Shown piece by piece: positions 50,103-57,926 of a DNA stretch of 64,000 nucleotides; the first letter of the stretch is position 1; each line of letters begins with the position of its first letter. The notes beneath the pieces were generated by a model. That model did no database searches. It was not told the DNA's origin and was given only the letters and a program-made list of their open reading frames with translations. A program made the translations under genes and the position numbers. This stretch comes from an uncultured Persicobacter sp. (GTDB taxonomy: Bacteria; Bacteroidota; Bacteroidia; Cytophagales; Cyclobacteriaceae), in NCBI GenBank assembly GCA_947498325.1, contig CANMKE010000012.1, forward strand, positions 59,165-123,164, given 5' to 3'.

Positions 50103-50984
50103 TTATCGATAAGTTATAAAATACCTTACAGTATCGAGAACACCAAACCGATCCGTGATAAAATCTAATGCCAAAGGGTAACCCTGCTCATCATAAATGT
50201 ATTCGTAATGGTTCACCTCCTGCGATCTGCGGGTCCGTCTTTGGGTTTCTACCGCCAGTTTTGTCGCATTATTTCCCATGCTGAAAGCACTCAGACGGGT
50301 TTCTTCAAATATATCCAGCAACACCACTTCAGGCAATTGTCCGAAGCGCCCAAAATAAGTTTGCCGATCATCATGTTCAAAATTAATAGTAAATAAAGGC
50401 TGCGTGACCTCAGGGGCCCGACTTATTTCTTCCAGCTTCAGCAAATTACCATTGGGCATACGGTCAAATTTCACCATTCCCACAATGGTATCGGCCTCAA
50501 TATCTCTGAAAGTCATTGATTCCGCATGGTTATTTTCATCAAGCCTTTCAATAATGTTTAAATCTGCGGAAAGTACCTTCATCCTGGATTTCCTGTACCG
50601 CAAGAAAATCTCCTGATCAATAATTTCCTGCCTGAAAAAAATCTGATCGTCCTGCTGGCTAATTTTGTCAATTTTTTTCACATCGTAGCCATCCACACGC
50701 AAGGTATAAGACCTAAACTGCTGTTGCTGATCGAACTCAAAGAAAAAAACATGACGATCCCGCCACCTTGCCTGCACAAATTGGTCGTTTTGCGCATAGC
50801 GGAATGCCAATACAGTGTCGGGCACCCCATCCAATAGCTGTGTAATGACCAGTGGCAGCTTCTCCTCTTGTGGTGGTGGCGGCGGCAGCACAGGCCCGAT
50901 TTGGATGGTTTCTACCGCAGGGCCCTGACAGCTTACCAATCCTAAAAAAAACCATAAGAATACCCCTCTTGCAACAACTTTCAT
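50103..50984 (-). CDS. Lipoprotein of unknown function, paralogue of the preceding gene
   Basis: 293 residues. Lipobox LVSC followed by QGP, then a Pro-rich stretch. The C-terminal half carries FTINFEHDDRQTYFGRFGQLPEVVLLDIFEETRLSAF, aligning with the sister's FAFTYDNRVALFGSFGKLPQIVSYFIMETLLS, and both end in a Y-E-Y...D-x-Q-x-P strand. No known family. It lies 48 bases upstream of its sister on the same strand, so they are likely one unit. Confidence 0.8.
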   Translation of the reverse strand: MKVVARGVFLWFFLGLVSCQGPAVETIQIGPVLPPPPPQEEKLPLVITQLLDGVPDTVLAFRYAQNDQFVQARWRDRHVFFFEFDQQQQFRSYTLRVDGYDVKKIDKISQQDDQIFFRQEIIDQEIFLRYRKSRMKVLSADLNIIERLDENNHAESMTFRDIEADTIVGMVKFDRMPNGNLLKLEEISRAPEVTQPLFTINFEHDDRQTYFGRFGQLPEVVLLDIFEETRLSAFSMGNNATKLAVETQRRTRRSQEVNHYEYIYDEQGYPLALDFITDRFGVLDTVRYFITYR

Positions 50985-51072
50985 ATCCTCCTCCTTTTAC
51001 TTAAGTACTGAGATAACAAGGATTAGCCTGAAAAGGATTGAATGTACCATTTAATTGTTGAACTTATTTTTT

Positions 51073-51080
51073 TAGTTTTG
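51073..51080 (+). promoter_or_regulatory. -7 element of the kdsD-kdsB-kdsA operon
   Basis: TAGTTTTG, a perfect TAnnTTTG, 31 bases before the start codon; a -33 box is not clear. Confidence 0.5.
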
Positions 51081-51111
51081 TAGCTATTATCATTTCTTAG
51101 ATCGATCACCC

Positions 51112-52065
51112 ATGGGTAAACATGAAATATTGGCACTGGCTCAAGAAGTTTTTGAAATTGAAGCCCAGGCCGTTAAGCAACTTGCCAACCAAATCGACAG
51201 TGACTTTGTCGCCACAGTGGAAGCCGTCCTAAAAAGCACGGGAAAATTCATCATCTGTGGGATGGGCAAATCTGGACATATCGGAAAAAAAATTGCTGCA
51301 ACATTAGCGAGTACTGGTACGCCGAGTTTCTTCCTGCATCCTGGCGAAGCATTTCATGGCGACCTCGGAATGGTAACCCCAAACGATACCGTACTTTTGA
51401 TTTCCAACAGCGGTAAAACCGATGAGGTATTGAACCTGATCCCATTCTTCAAGGACAATGGCAATCTTCTGATTGGGATGACGGGCAAGCCCGATTCTAT
51501 CCTGGCAAAAAATGTGCATCACCACCTTAATGTTGCCGTAGAGAAAGAAGCTTGTGCTTTGGCCCTGGCACCGACAAGCTCCACCACGGCCACTTTGGCC
51601 ATGGGAGATGCCCTTGCGGTGGCACTGATGAAAAAGCGACAATTTGAAGCCAAAGATTTTGCACGTTTCCATCCTGGAGGCAGCCTTGGCCGTATGCTGC
51701 TCACCAATGTCGAAACATTGATGCGTAAAGAAAACCTGCCTATCGTTGCGCCTGACACCAGCTCTTTGATGGTCGTACAGCGCGTTTCAGAAGGACGACT
51801 GGGATTGGCGATCGTGATTGAAAATGGACAGGTTGAAGGGATTATTACTGATGGCGACATCCGTAGAAATATGGAAAGCCACGAGGCAGATTTCTTTACC
51901 ATGTCGGCAAAAGACCTGATGAGCGTTCACCCAAAAACCATCAATAAAACCGCCAAACTTGGTGAAGCGGACCAATTGATGAATCAGCATAAAATCAACT
52001 CCCTGTTAGTTACTGAAGACGAACAGCTGTTAGGGGTGATCCAAATTTACGACCTTAACCTTTAG
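51112..52065 (+). CDS. kdsD: Arabinose-5-phosphate isomerase
   Basis: 317 residues. An N-terminal SIS sugar-isomerase domain (GMGKSGHIGKKIAATLASTGT, HPGEAFHGDLGM) is followed by two CBS domains (from TLMRKENLPIV to the end). It converts ribulose-5-phosphate to arabinose-5-phosphate, the first step of Kdo synthesis. The C-terminus IYDLNL is typical. It heads an operon with kdsB and kdsA; kdsB starts 4 bases after the stop. Confidence 0.94.
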   Translation: MGKHEILALAQEVFEIEAQAVKQLANQIDSDFVATVEAVLKSTGKFIICGMGKSGHIGKKIAATLASTGTPSFFLHPGEAFHGDLGMVTPNDTVLLISNSGKTDEVLNLIPFFKDNGNLLIGMTGKPDSILAKNVHHHLNVAVEKEACALALAPTSSTTATLAMGDALAVALMKKRQFEAKDFARFHPGGSLGRMLLTNVETLMRKENLPIVAPDTSSLMVVQRVSEGRLGLAIVIENGQVEGIITDGDIRRNMESHEADFFTMSAKDLMSVHPKTINKTAKLGEADQLMNQHKINSLLVTEDEQLLGVIQIYDLNL

Positions 52066-52069
52066 TCTT

Positions 52070-52831
52070 TTGAAAACAATTGTTGTTATTCCCACTCGGC
52101 TGCAATCCACCCGCCTTCCCCGCAAGATTCTGCTGGAAATTCAAGGCAAACCGATTGTGCAATGGGTCTATGAGAAAGCATTGGCTGCCGATGGCATTGA
52201 TGCTGTATTTATCGCTACGGATGCCGAAGAAATTCGGGACCGCTGCCTGAGTTTTACAGAAAACATCATCATGACGTCCGTTGATTGCCAGAGTGGTACC
52301 GACCGTATCGCCGAAGCGGCACAGCAAATGGAGGCCGAAGTGATTATTAACGTTCAGGGAGATGAGCCACAGATTCCTTCGGAAATCATTACGCAACTCG
52401 CTGCTGAATTTAAATCCGACAGTACATTGCCGATGGCTTCCGTCATGACGCCCATCAAGCGTTGCGAAACTTTGAACAATCCCAATAACGTCAAGGTCAT
52501 CACCAACCAAAGTGGTCATGCCATTTACTTTTCACGTTCCCCCATCCCTTTTTACAGGGACCGCATTGAGGAACTGCAAAGTGGCTATGTCCCTGAAGAC
52601 CTTCAGTATTTTAAACATCTCGGCATTTATGGCTATCGTAAATCATTTTTGCTGAAGTATGCACAAATGGCCCCATCCTACCTCGAAGGGGTGGAAAAGC
52701 TGGAACAACTTCGTGCAATCGAAAATGGTTATGCCATTAAGATGATCGAAACACAACACAGTCCTATAGGCGTTGATACCCTCGAGGATTTTGAAAAAGT
52801 AAAATCCCTGATGGAGACTCCAAACAAGTAA
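52070..52831 (+). CDS. kdsB: 3-deoxy-manno-octulosonate cytidylyltransferase
   Basis: 253 residues. KdsB makes CMP-Kdo from CTP and Kdo. The N-terminal IVVIPTRLQSTRLPRK, NVQGDEPQI and the later GIYGYRKSFL motifs are characteristic. The start codon is TTG at 52070: no ATG precedes the conserved opening, and the TTG lies right behind the kdsD stop, so it is supported by both family and spacing. It is in the same unit as kdsA. Confidence 0.95.
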   Translation: MKTIVVIPTRLQSTRLPRKILLEIQGKPIVQWVYEKALAADGIDAVFIATDAEEIRDRCLSFTENIIMTSVDCQSGTDRIAEAAQQMEAEVIINVQGDEPQIPSEIITQLAAEFKSDSTLPMASVMTPIKRCETLNNPNNVKVITNQSGHAIYFSRSPIPFYRDRIEELQSGYVPEDLQYFKHLGIYGYRKSFLLKYAQMAPSYLEGVEKLEQLRAIENGYAIKMIETQHSPIGVDTLEDFEKVKSLMETPNK

Positions 52832-52843
52832 AAATATACCTTT

Positions 52844-53620
52844 ATGGAACTATATAATAAACTAAAATCGGCACCATTCATTATCTCTGGCCCGTGTGTC
52901 ATCGAGAGTGAAGACATGGTGATGCGACTTGCGGAACAAATTGCCGAAATTTGTGAACGCCAGCATTTAACTTATATCTTCAAGGCTTCTTTTGATAAGG
53001 CCAACAGAACCTCGATTTCTTCCTTCAGAGGCCCAGGCTTGGAAGAAGGCTTACGCATTTTGGAAAAGGTGAAAACGCAATTCAATTTACCGATCACCAC
53101 CGATGTGCATGAATCTTGCCAGGCAGCTCCTTTGGCGGAGGTCATCGACATCCTGCAAATCCCTGCTTTTCTTTGCCGCCAGACCGACCTATTGGTGGCC
53201 TGCGCAAAAACAGACAAGATTGTCAATATTAAAAAAGCACAGTTCCTTTCAGGTAAAGACATGGTGTATCCTGCACAGAAAGTCATTGATTCTGGCAACA
53301 ACAAAGTGATGCTGACAGAGCGTGGCACTTTGATGGGCTATGGTGATTTGGTGGTGGATATCCGTAATTTGGTCGACATGAAAAACCTGGGCTACCCAGT
53401 AGTCATGGACGTTACCCACTCTACGCAAAAGCCTGGCGGACTTGGTGGCAGAAGTGGTGGAAACCGCGAATATGCGCCTTACATTGCTGCTGCGGCTAAA
53501 GCGGTTGGCGTTGACGGCTTCTTCTTTGAAGTACATGAAGACCCTGACCACGCCCTTTCTGATGGGCCAAACATGATCCCATTGCACCAGTTTGAAGACG
53601 TGCTGAAAAAATTAAAATAA
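52844..53620 (+). CDS. kdsA: 3-deoxy-8-phosphooctulonate synthase
   Basis: 258 residues. KdsA condenses arabinose-5-phosphate with phosphoenolpyruvate to Kdo-8-phosphate. Family motifs are [41 protein letters not shown], and the C-terminal [17 protein letters not shown]. The NKLK-type metal-independent loop is not diagnosed here. The gene lies 12 bases after kdsB and closes the operon, followed by a strong terminator. Confidence 0.96.
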   Translation: MELYNKLKSAPFIISGPCVIESEDMVMRLAEQIAEICERQHLTYIFKASFDKANRTSISSFRGPGLEEGLRILEKVKTQFNLPITTDVHESCQAAPLAEVIDILQIPAFLCRQTDLLVACAKTDKIVNIKKAQFLSGKDMVYPAQKVIDSGNNKVMLTERGTLMGYGDLVVDIRNLVDMKNLGYPVVMDVTHSTQKPGGLGGRSGGNREYAPYIAAAAKAVGVDGFFFEVHEDPDHALSDGPNMIPLHQFEDVLKKLK

Positions 53621-53628
53621 TTCAGATC

Positions 53629-53668
53629 AAAAAAAGGGAATGCCTTTCATCAGGCATTCCCTTTTTTT
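53629..53668 (+). terminator. Bidirectional terminator of the kds operon
   Basis: Stem AAAGGGAATGCC/GGCATTCCCTTT with an 8-base loop; it overlaps the end of the convergent IscA-like gene. Confidence 0.92.
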
Positions 53669-53969
53669 ATTTTTCCTCAGCACTCGCCGTAAGAAACACG
53701 AACCCTTGAACTTCGCCTTCATCAACATAGTCCAATTTTTTACCAATCAAAAACATCACCTCTTTTTTCTTGATAATCAACTCAATACCTGAAATGGTAT
53801 AGCGCTTGTCTTCTTCTGTTTCTTTATCAAAGCCAAGGTAAGTGTTTACACCATGGCAGCCGCCACCTTTTGCTCCCATACGCAACATGAATCCTTCAGG
53901 GATTTTTTTGGTGGCTAAAGCTTCTTTCAGATACTTTTGGGCTTTTTCGGTGATTTTTATCGGTTCCAT
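53667..53969 (-). CDS. HesB/IscA-like protein lacking the C-terminal Cys pair
   Basis: 100 residues of the A-type Fe-S carrier fold. The first ligand Cys is kept in GGGCHGVNTYLGFD, and the KITEKAQKYLKEAL opening and YVDEGEVQGFVF strand are family-like. The protein ends about eight residues after GFVF with no CGC or other Cys, so the two distal ligands of IscA are absent. It may bind metal differently or act as a scaffold. It is a single gene convergent with kdsA. Confidence 0.88.
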   Translation of the reverse strand: MEPIKITEKAQKYLKEALATKKIPEGFMLRMGAKGGGCHGVNTYLGFDKETEEDKRYTISGIELIIKKKEVMFLIGKKLDYVDEGEVQGFVFLTASAEEK

Positions 53970-54079
53970 ATATTCTTAATTCAAAATTTTAAGCCAAATT
54001 TGTGCTAAAATAAGCTTTTCAGTGCTCATTTAACGAATTATTAAAAGCAAATACATCACCAAAAAGACATTTTTCAATC

Positions 54080-54598
54080 ATGGATTTATTATTTGATTTC
54101 GTAAAGATCATTCTTCCTGCAGCCTTGGTGCTTTACGCCATGTATTTGACCACCCAGTCGTTCCTTCAAAAAGATTTTGAAAAACAATTGTTGAGTCTGA
54201 AAATAAAAAACAGTGAGGTAATCTTACCTAACCGCCTTCAGGCCTATGAGCGCATCTGCTTGTTTTTAGAGCGAATCAGCCCTCATAACCTGCTACCAAG
54301 GGTAAACCAGAGTGGCATGAGCGCCAACGAATTTAAGCAAATTCTTGGACACGAAATCCGAGAGGAGTTGAACCACAATTTAAGCCAACAAGTTTATATG
54401 AGTGACGACGCCTGGAACCTTGTTCGTTCCACTGCCGACCGACTGATTATGCTCATTAACGAGGAGGCTGAAAAACTTTCCCCAAAGGCCACAAGCATGG
54501 AGCTTGCCAAAGCGGTATTTGAACGTATGGCCAAGGAGGAAGATTACATTACCTTTGCGCTCAGTAGTGTAAAAAACGAAATCCGAAGCATCTTCTAA
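54080..54598 (+). CDS. Conserved membrane-anchored protein of unknown function
   Basis: 172 residues. One N-terminal membrane segment (about residues 8-28) is followed by a helical cytoplasmic part: VILPNRLQAYERICLFLERISPHNLLPRV, IREELNHNLSQQVYMSDDAW and a closing VKNEIRSIF. I believe this is a Bacteroidota-specific family; function is unknown. A hairpin terminator lies 40 bases behind its stop, separating it from the next gene. Confidence 0.75.
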   Translation: MDLLFDFVKIILPAALVLYAMYLTTQSFLQKDFEKQLLSLKIKNSEVILPNRLQAYERICLFLERISPHNLLPRVNQSGMSANEFKQILGHEIREELNHNLSQQVYMSDDAWNLVRSTADRLIMLINEEAEKLSPKATSMELAKAVFERMAKEEDYITFALSSVKNEIRSIF

Positions 54599-54639
54599 GC
54601 TCAACATGGAGATCTTTTATTCCGTATAAGTAGGACAGG

Positions 54640-54680
54640 GAGGCGAAGGGAAGAGAATTCCTTCGCCTCTTTTCATTTTT
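54640..54680 (+). terminator. Terminator
   Basis: Stem GAGGCGAAGG/CCTTCGCCTC, 10-base loop, followed by TTTT and a further T-rich stretch. Confidence 0.88.
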
Positions 54681-54691
54681 AAGCAATTAAT

Positions 54692-55132
54692 ATGGGAAAG
54701 AAAAGTAATAATATTCTAAATAAGGCGGTCAATAGCGGATTCTTCAGATATGCCCTCCAGCAGGCCGCCCATATTTTAGCCGACTATAAAAATAGCCAAA
54801 GCCTAATTGATGATGTTAAATTTCACCTGACAGATAAAAAAGGGAAAATCAATGAAATCAAACAAGAGGTCCTGCTGCTGGTCGAGATGGTGGCCGCCTA
54901 CGCCAAGGGAGAATACCGCGATATCCCGTGGAGCTCTATTGTGATGATCGTTGCTGGCCTGATCTATTTCGTCAGCCCTATTGATGTCATTCCTGACTTT
55001 TTCCCTGTCGCTGGACTTGTAGACGACATATCTGTCATATTATGGGTGTATCATTCCCTGCGCCATGAAATTGAACGTTACAAAGATTGGAAACGCAACC
55101 AAAAGACGACAATTTTGGAGCGAGAAGAATAA
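54692..55132 (+). CDS. YkvA/DUF1232 family protein
   Basis: 146 residues. The family core is a membrane-associated helix pair, here IVMIVAGLIYFVSPIDVIPDFFPVAGLVDDISVILWV, with the conserved SPIDxIPD and DD residues. The N-terminal 80 residues are helical and charged. Function in the family is unknown. It starts a group of three close genes on the plus strand. Confidence 0.9.
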   Translation: MGKKSNNILNKAVNSGFFRYALQQAAHILADYKNSQSLIDDVKFHLTDKKGKINEIKQEVLLLVEMVAAYAKGEYRDIPWSSIVMIVAGLIYFVSPIDVIPDFFPVAGLVDDISVILWVYHSLRHEIERYKDWKRNQKTTILEREE

Positions 55133-55162
55133 TCAATTCCCATTTAATTTATCAACACCACT

Positions 55163-55756
55163 ATGGCAATTAATGCAGCGATTTTTGAAAAAGGATATAC
55201 CTACGAGCAGTATCAAGAGTTGGTCAGTCGTTTAACTCAAGAGGGTAAAACCTCAGGAACGGATCAGTCTGAAGCTTTAATTGAATACACCAAACTGAAT
55301 GAACAACGCATGCACCGCGCAGCGAAAACATTCAAACTACAGGACGAAACAGTCGCTGCCCTCCGTCGTATTGAACGACCACAATACTGGGTGGTACTCG
55401 CTGAAGCCTGGTGTGGTGATGCCGCACTTAATTTACCACACATTGCGGCTATGGCGGCCTCGAACCCCAACATACAACTGCGCATTCTGTTAAGAGATGA
55501 GCACTTGCCACTGATGGATCAATACTTAACCAACGGTGGCCGTGCAATCCCTAAATTAATCGCTTTTGATGCTGAAACCATGGACGAACAGTTTCAGTGG
55601 GGACCAAGACCCGCTGCTGCCCAACAAATTGTACTCGACTGGAAAGCCGCTGGAGGCACAGATACCAATGAGAAAGCGGTAAAAGTACAAAAGTGGTATG
55701 CCAAAGATCGAGGAAAAACCATTCAGGAAGAATTTACAGTAATTAGCAACCCATGA
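55163..55756 (+). CDS. Thioredoxin-like protein with single active-site Cys
   Basis: 197 residues, cytoplasmic. The active-site strand VVLAEAWCGDAALNLPHIAAMA corresponds to the thioredoxin motif but has Cys-Gly-Asp in place of CxxC, so only one catalytic Cys. ILLRDEHLPLMDQYLTNGGRAIPKLIAFD contains the cis-Pro. This matches a Bacteroidota thioredoxin-like family of unclear redox role. The stop overlaps the next gene in ATGA, implying coupled translation. Confidence 0.88.
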   Translation: MAINAAIFEKGYTYEQYQELVSRLTQEGKTSGTDQSEALIEYTKLNEQRMHRAAKTFKLQDETVAALRRIERPQYWVVLAEAWCGDAALNLPHIAAMAASNPNIQLRILLRDEHLPLMDQYLTNGGRAIPKLIAFDAETMDEQFQWGPRPAAAQQIVLDWKAAGGTDTNEKAVKVQKWYAKDRGKTIQEEFTVISNP

Positions 55757-56409
55757 GTAAAAAAACGGCAGTAGTCATCGGAGCCACTGGGCTTATCGGA
55801 GGACATTTAATGAAACACCTGATCCAGGATGATCAGTACCGTGAAATTGTGGTGCTTGGCCGTCGGCCACCAGCCTCGAGTCATCCGAAAATTCATTTTG
55901 TGACCAGCAATTTTCAGCTATCACATCTCACCCATGAATTGCCCGCACACTTCGATGAGGTTTTCTGTTGTATTGGAACTACCATTAAAAAAGCGGGGAG
56001 CCAAAAGGCCTTCCGCGCAGTGGATTATAACATACCACTGCACCTTGCCAAGGCAGCCCATCACAAAGGTTGCCCCCATTTCCTTCTGATCTCCTCCCTC
56101 GGAGCCTCGCCAAAATCAAAGGCTTTTTATAGTAAGGTGAAAGGAGAGCTCGAAGAGGCTATTAAGGAAGTCGGCTTCGAGCAGTTCAGTGTTTTGCGCC
56201 CCTCTTTATTGCTTGGCGATAGGAAAGAAACCAGACTGATGGAAGAAATTGGCAAGCTGCTCAGCCCTGTACTCAACCTGATATTGGTGGGTTCGCTAAA
56301 AAAGTACCGAGCTATTGAAGCCTCCACGGTTGCTGAAAAAATGTACCAGGTGGCACAATATGAAACCTCGGGCAACCATGTTTATGAAAATCAAGAATTA
56401 CTAACCTAA
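55753..56409 (+). CDS. NAD(P)-binding epimerase-like protein (TIP30-like)
   Basis: 218 residues. The Rossmann start TAVVIGATGLIGGHLMKHLI binds NAD(P). The SSLGASPKSKAFYSKVKGELEE segment has the Tyr-x-x-x-Lys pair and is typical of the HTATIP2/TIP30-type extended SDR. Reaction unknown. It is translationally coupled to the thioredoxin-like gene. Confidence 0.85.
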   Translation: MSKKTAVVIGATGLIGGHLMKHLIQDDQYREIVVLGRRPPASSHPKIHFVTSNFQLSHLTHELPAHFDEVFCCIGTTIKKAGSQKAFRAVDYNIPLHLAKAAHHKGCPHFLLISSLGASPKSKAFYSKVKGELEEAIKEVGFEQFSVLRPSLLLGDRKETRLMEEIGKLLSPVLNLILVGSLKKYRAIEASTVAEKMYQVAQYETSGNHVYENQELLT

Positions 56410-56410
56410 A

Positions 56411-56440
56411 AAAAAAGCTTGTCAAACGACAAGCTTTTTT
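56411..56440 (+). terminator. Bidirectional terminator
   Basis: Stem AAAAAAGCTTGTC/GACAAGCTTTTTT with a 4-base loop. Confidence 0.92.
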
Positions 56441-56443
56441 GTT

Positions 56444-56860
56444 TTATGCTTTAAGCCACGCAATGGCTTGATCTCTTGCTGAAAAGTACTGATAAAATTC
56501 CTTGGTGTTCATTGCACCCATCAAATCCACCGCCTGCTTCAGGGAGCAATTGCTCAGCATATCTATCGGCTCAACAATGGCTACTTTTTTTACTCCAAGT
56601 CGGTAAAGTGCAGGAAACCAATGATCCCTGAGATATAATTGATTTGAAGGCTTCAGTACATTTAATACCTCGCAACTGAGGAGCATCCTTTTTACACCTC
56701 GTTCCTCAGCAATACGGAGCAGCGCTTCTCCACGCTCCTGAAATACATCTTCATACATGTAACCAGTCGCTATCCCCTCCAGAATACCTTCAGAGGGGTG
56801 ATATTTCATGAAGATTTCCTCTTCCTGTAACGTTTGGGTTTTAATGAGTTTGTAATTCAT
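56444..56860 (-). CDS. SpoIIAA/STAS-like protein
   Basis: 138 residues. The pattern of an early strand (YHPSEGILEGIATGYM), a helix (DVFQERGEALLRIAEERG), a strand (VKRMLLSCE) and later helices with W-x-x-x and F-x-x-x-DQAIAWLK is that of the SpoIIAA-like superfamily. No phosphorylatable Ser is certain. Function is unknown. The ATG at 56860 is chosen; one four codons earlier is possible. Confidence 0.65.
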   Translation of the reverse strand: MNYKLIKTQTLQEEEIFMKYHPSEGILEGIATGYMYEDVFQERGEALLRIAEERGVKRMLLSCEVLNVLKPSNQLYLRDHWFPALYRLGVKKVAIVEPIDMLSNCSLKQAVDLMGAMNTKEFYQYFSARDQAIAWLKA

Positions 56861-57008
56861 AATCTTACTCAACGAAGGCTTCTTTAAATTGTTTGTTTTT
56901 TAATATATATTTCATCAATAATTGGCGCTTTTTTCTAAAAAAATACGCCAAGCCTTACATCTTTACGAAGAAAAGAACTTTTAACGGTTTTGAATAAAAA
57001 TTATTAGC

Positions 57009-57461
57009 ATGCGGATTATCATACAAAGAGCCAAAAATGCAAATATTGTGGCCAATGGCACCGACCGAGGCAGTTTCAGCAACGGACTGGTGGTTTTAGT
57101 GGGCATAGAGGATACCGACAGTCAGGAAGACATTCAGTGGCTGGTCAAAAAAATCACTAATCTGAGGGTCTTTAACGACGAACAGGGCGTAATGAATCTG
57201 AGCTTACTGGACACTGGCGGAGATTTAATGATCGTAAGCCAGTTCACCTTACACGCCTCGACCAAGAAAGGCAATCGCCCTTCCTACATTAAAGCAGCTA
57301 AACCTGCCATCGCCATCCCACTCTATGAAGCCTTTGTTGAAGAAGCGCAGCGTGTTATGAACAAGCCTGTTTACACGGGAGAATTTGGCGCAGACATGCA
57401 GATAAACTTCACCAATGATGGCCCAGTTACGATCATGATCGACAGTAAAAATAAAGAATAA
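57009..57461 (+). CDS. dtd: D-aminoacyl-tRNA deacylase
   Basis: 150 residues. It removes D-amino acids mischarged on tRNA, and glycine from tRNA-Ala. Both diagnostic motifs are present: SQFTLHA (the SQFTL active-site strand) and NDGPVT (the NxGPV-T cross-subunit motif). The first residues MRIIIQRAK also fit. The next gene begins 1 base after its stop, so they are co-translated. Confidence 0.96.
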   Translation: MRIIIQRAKNANIVANGTDRGSFSNGLVVLVGIEDTDSQEDIQWLVKKITNLRVFNDEQGVMNLSLLDTGGDLMIVSQFTLHASTKKGNRPSYIKAAKPAIAIPLYEAFVEEAQRVMNKPVYTGEFGADMQINFTNDGPVTIMIDSKNKE

Positions 57462-57462
57462 T

Positions 57463-57810
57463 ATGAACGAACCACAAGCAATAACCATCCGTGAGGCTCA
57501 GGAGCAAGTCGATCACTGGATTAAAACAGTTGGCGTACGCTACTTTAGCGAACTGACCAATATGACCATCCTGACCGAAGAGGTTGGGGAACTTGCCCGC
57601 ATCATGGCGCGAACCTACGGAGATCAATCTTTTAAAAAATCTGACCTTGACAAAAATCTTGGAGATGAGATGGCCGATGTGCTCTGGGTATTGATTTGCC
57701 TGGCTAACCAGACGGGAATTGACCTTACGGAAGCACTACAAAAAAATTTCGAGAAAAAGAACATCAGAGATATTAATCGACACAAAAACAATCCTAAGCT
57801 GAAAAAATAG
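57463..57810 (+). CDS. MazG-like nucleotide pyrophosphohydrolase
   Basis: 115 residues, an all-alpha NTP pyrophosphohydrolase. The metal-binding motif EEVGELAR and the downstream LGDEMADVLWVL (the second E-x-x-D) are intact. Members hydrolyse non-canonical or excess nucleoside triphosphates to monophosphates; the substrate here is unknown. The tight linkage to dtd fits a role in quality control, but that is inference. Confidence 0.9.
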   Translation: MNEPQAITIREAQEQVDHWIKTVGVRYFSELTNMTILTEEVGELARIMARTYGDQSFKKSDLDKNLGDEMADVLWVLICLANQTGIDLTEALQKNFEKKNIRDINRHKNNPKLKK

Positions 57811-57926
57811 TTTTCGGATTTTCACTTCATTTCTGTAACTTTAAGGGTCTTGTCAAACAACAGACCGCCTTTTTTATCCAGAAAAAGGACTTTTTAATTA
57901 ATTATCAGCTAAATAATACCACAAGC

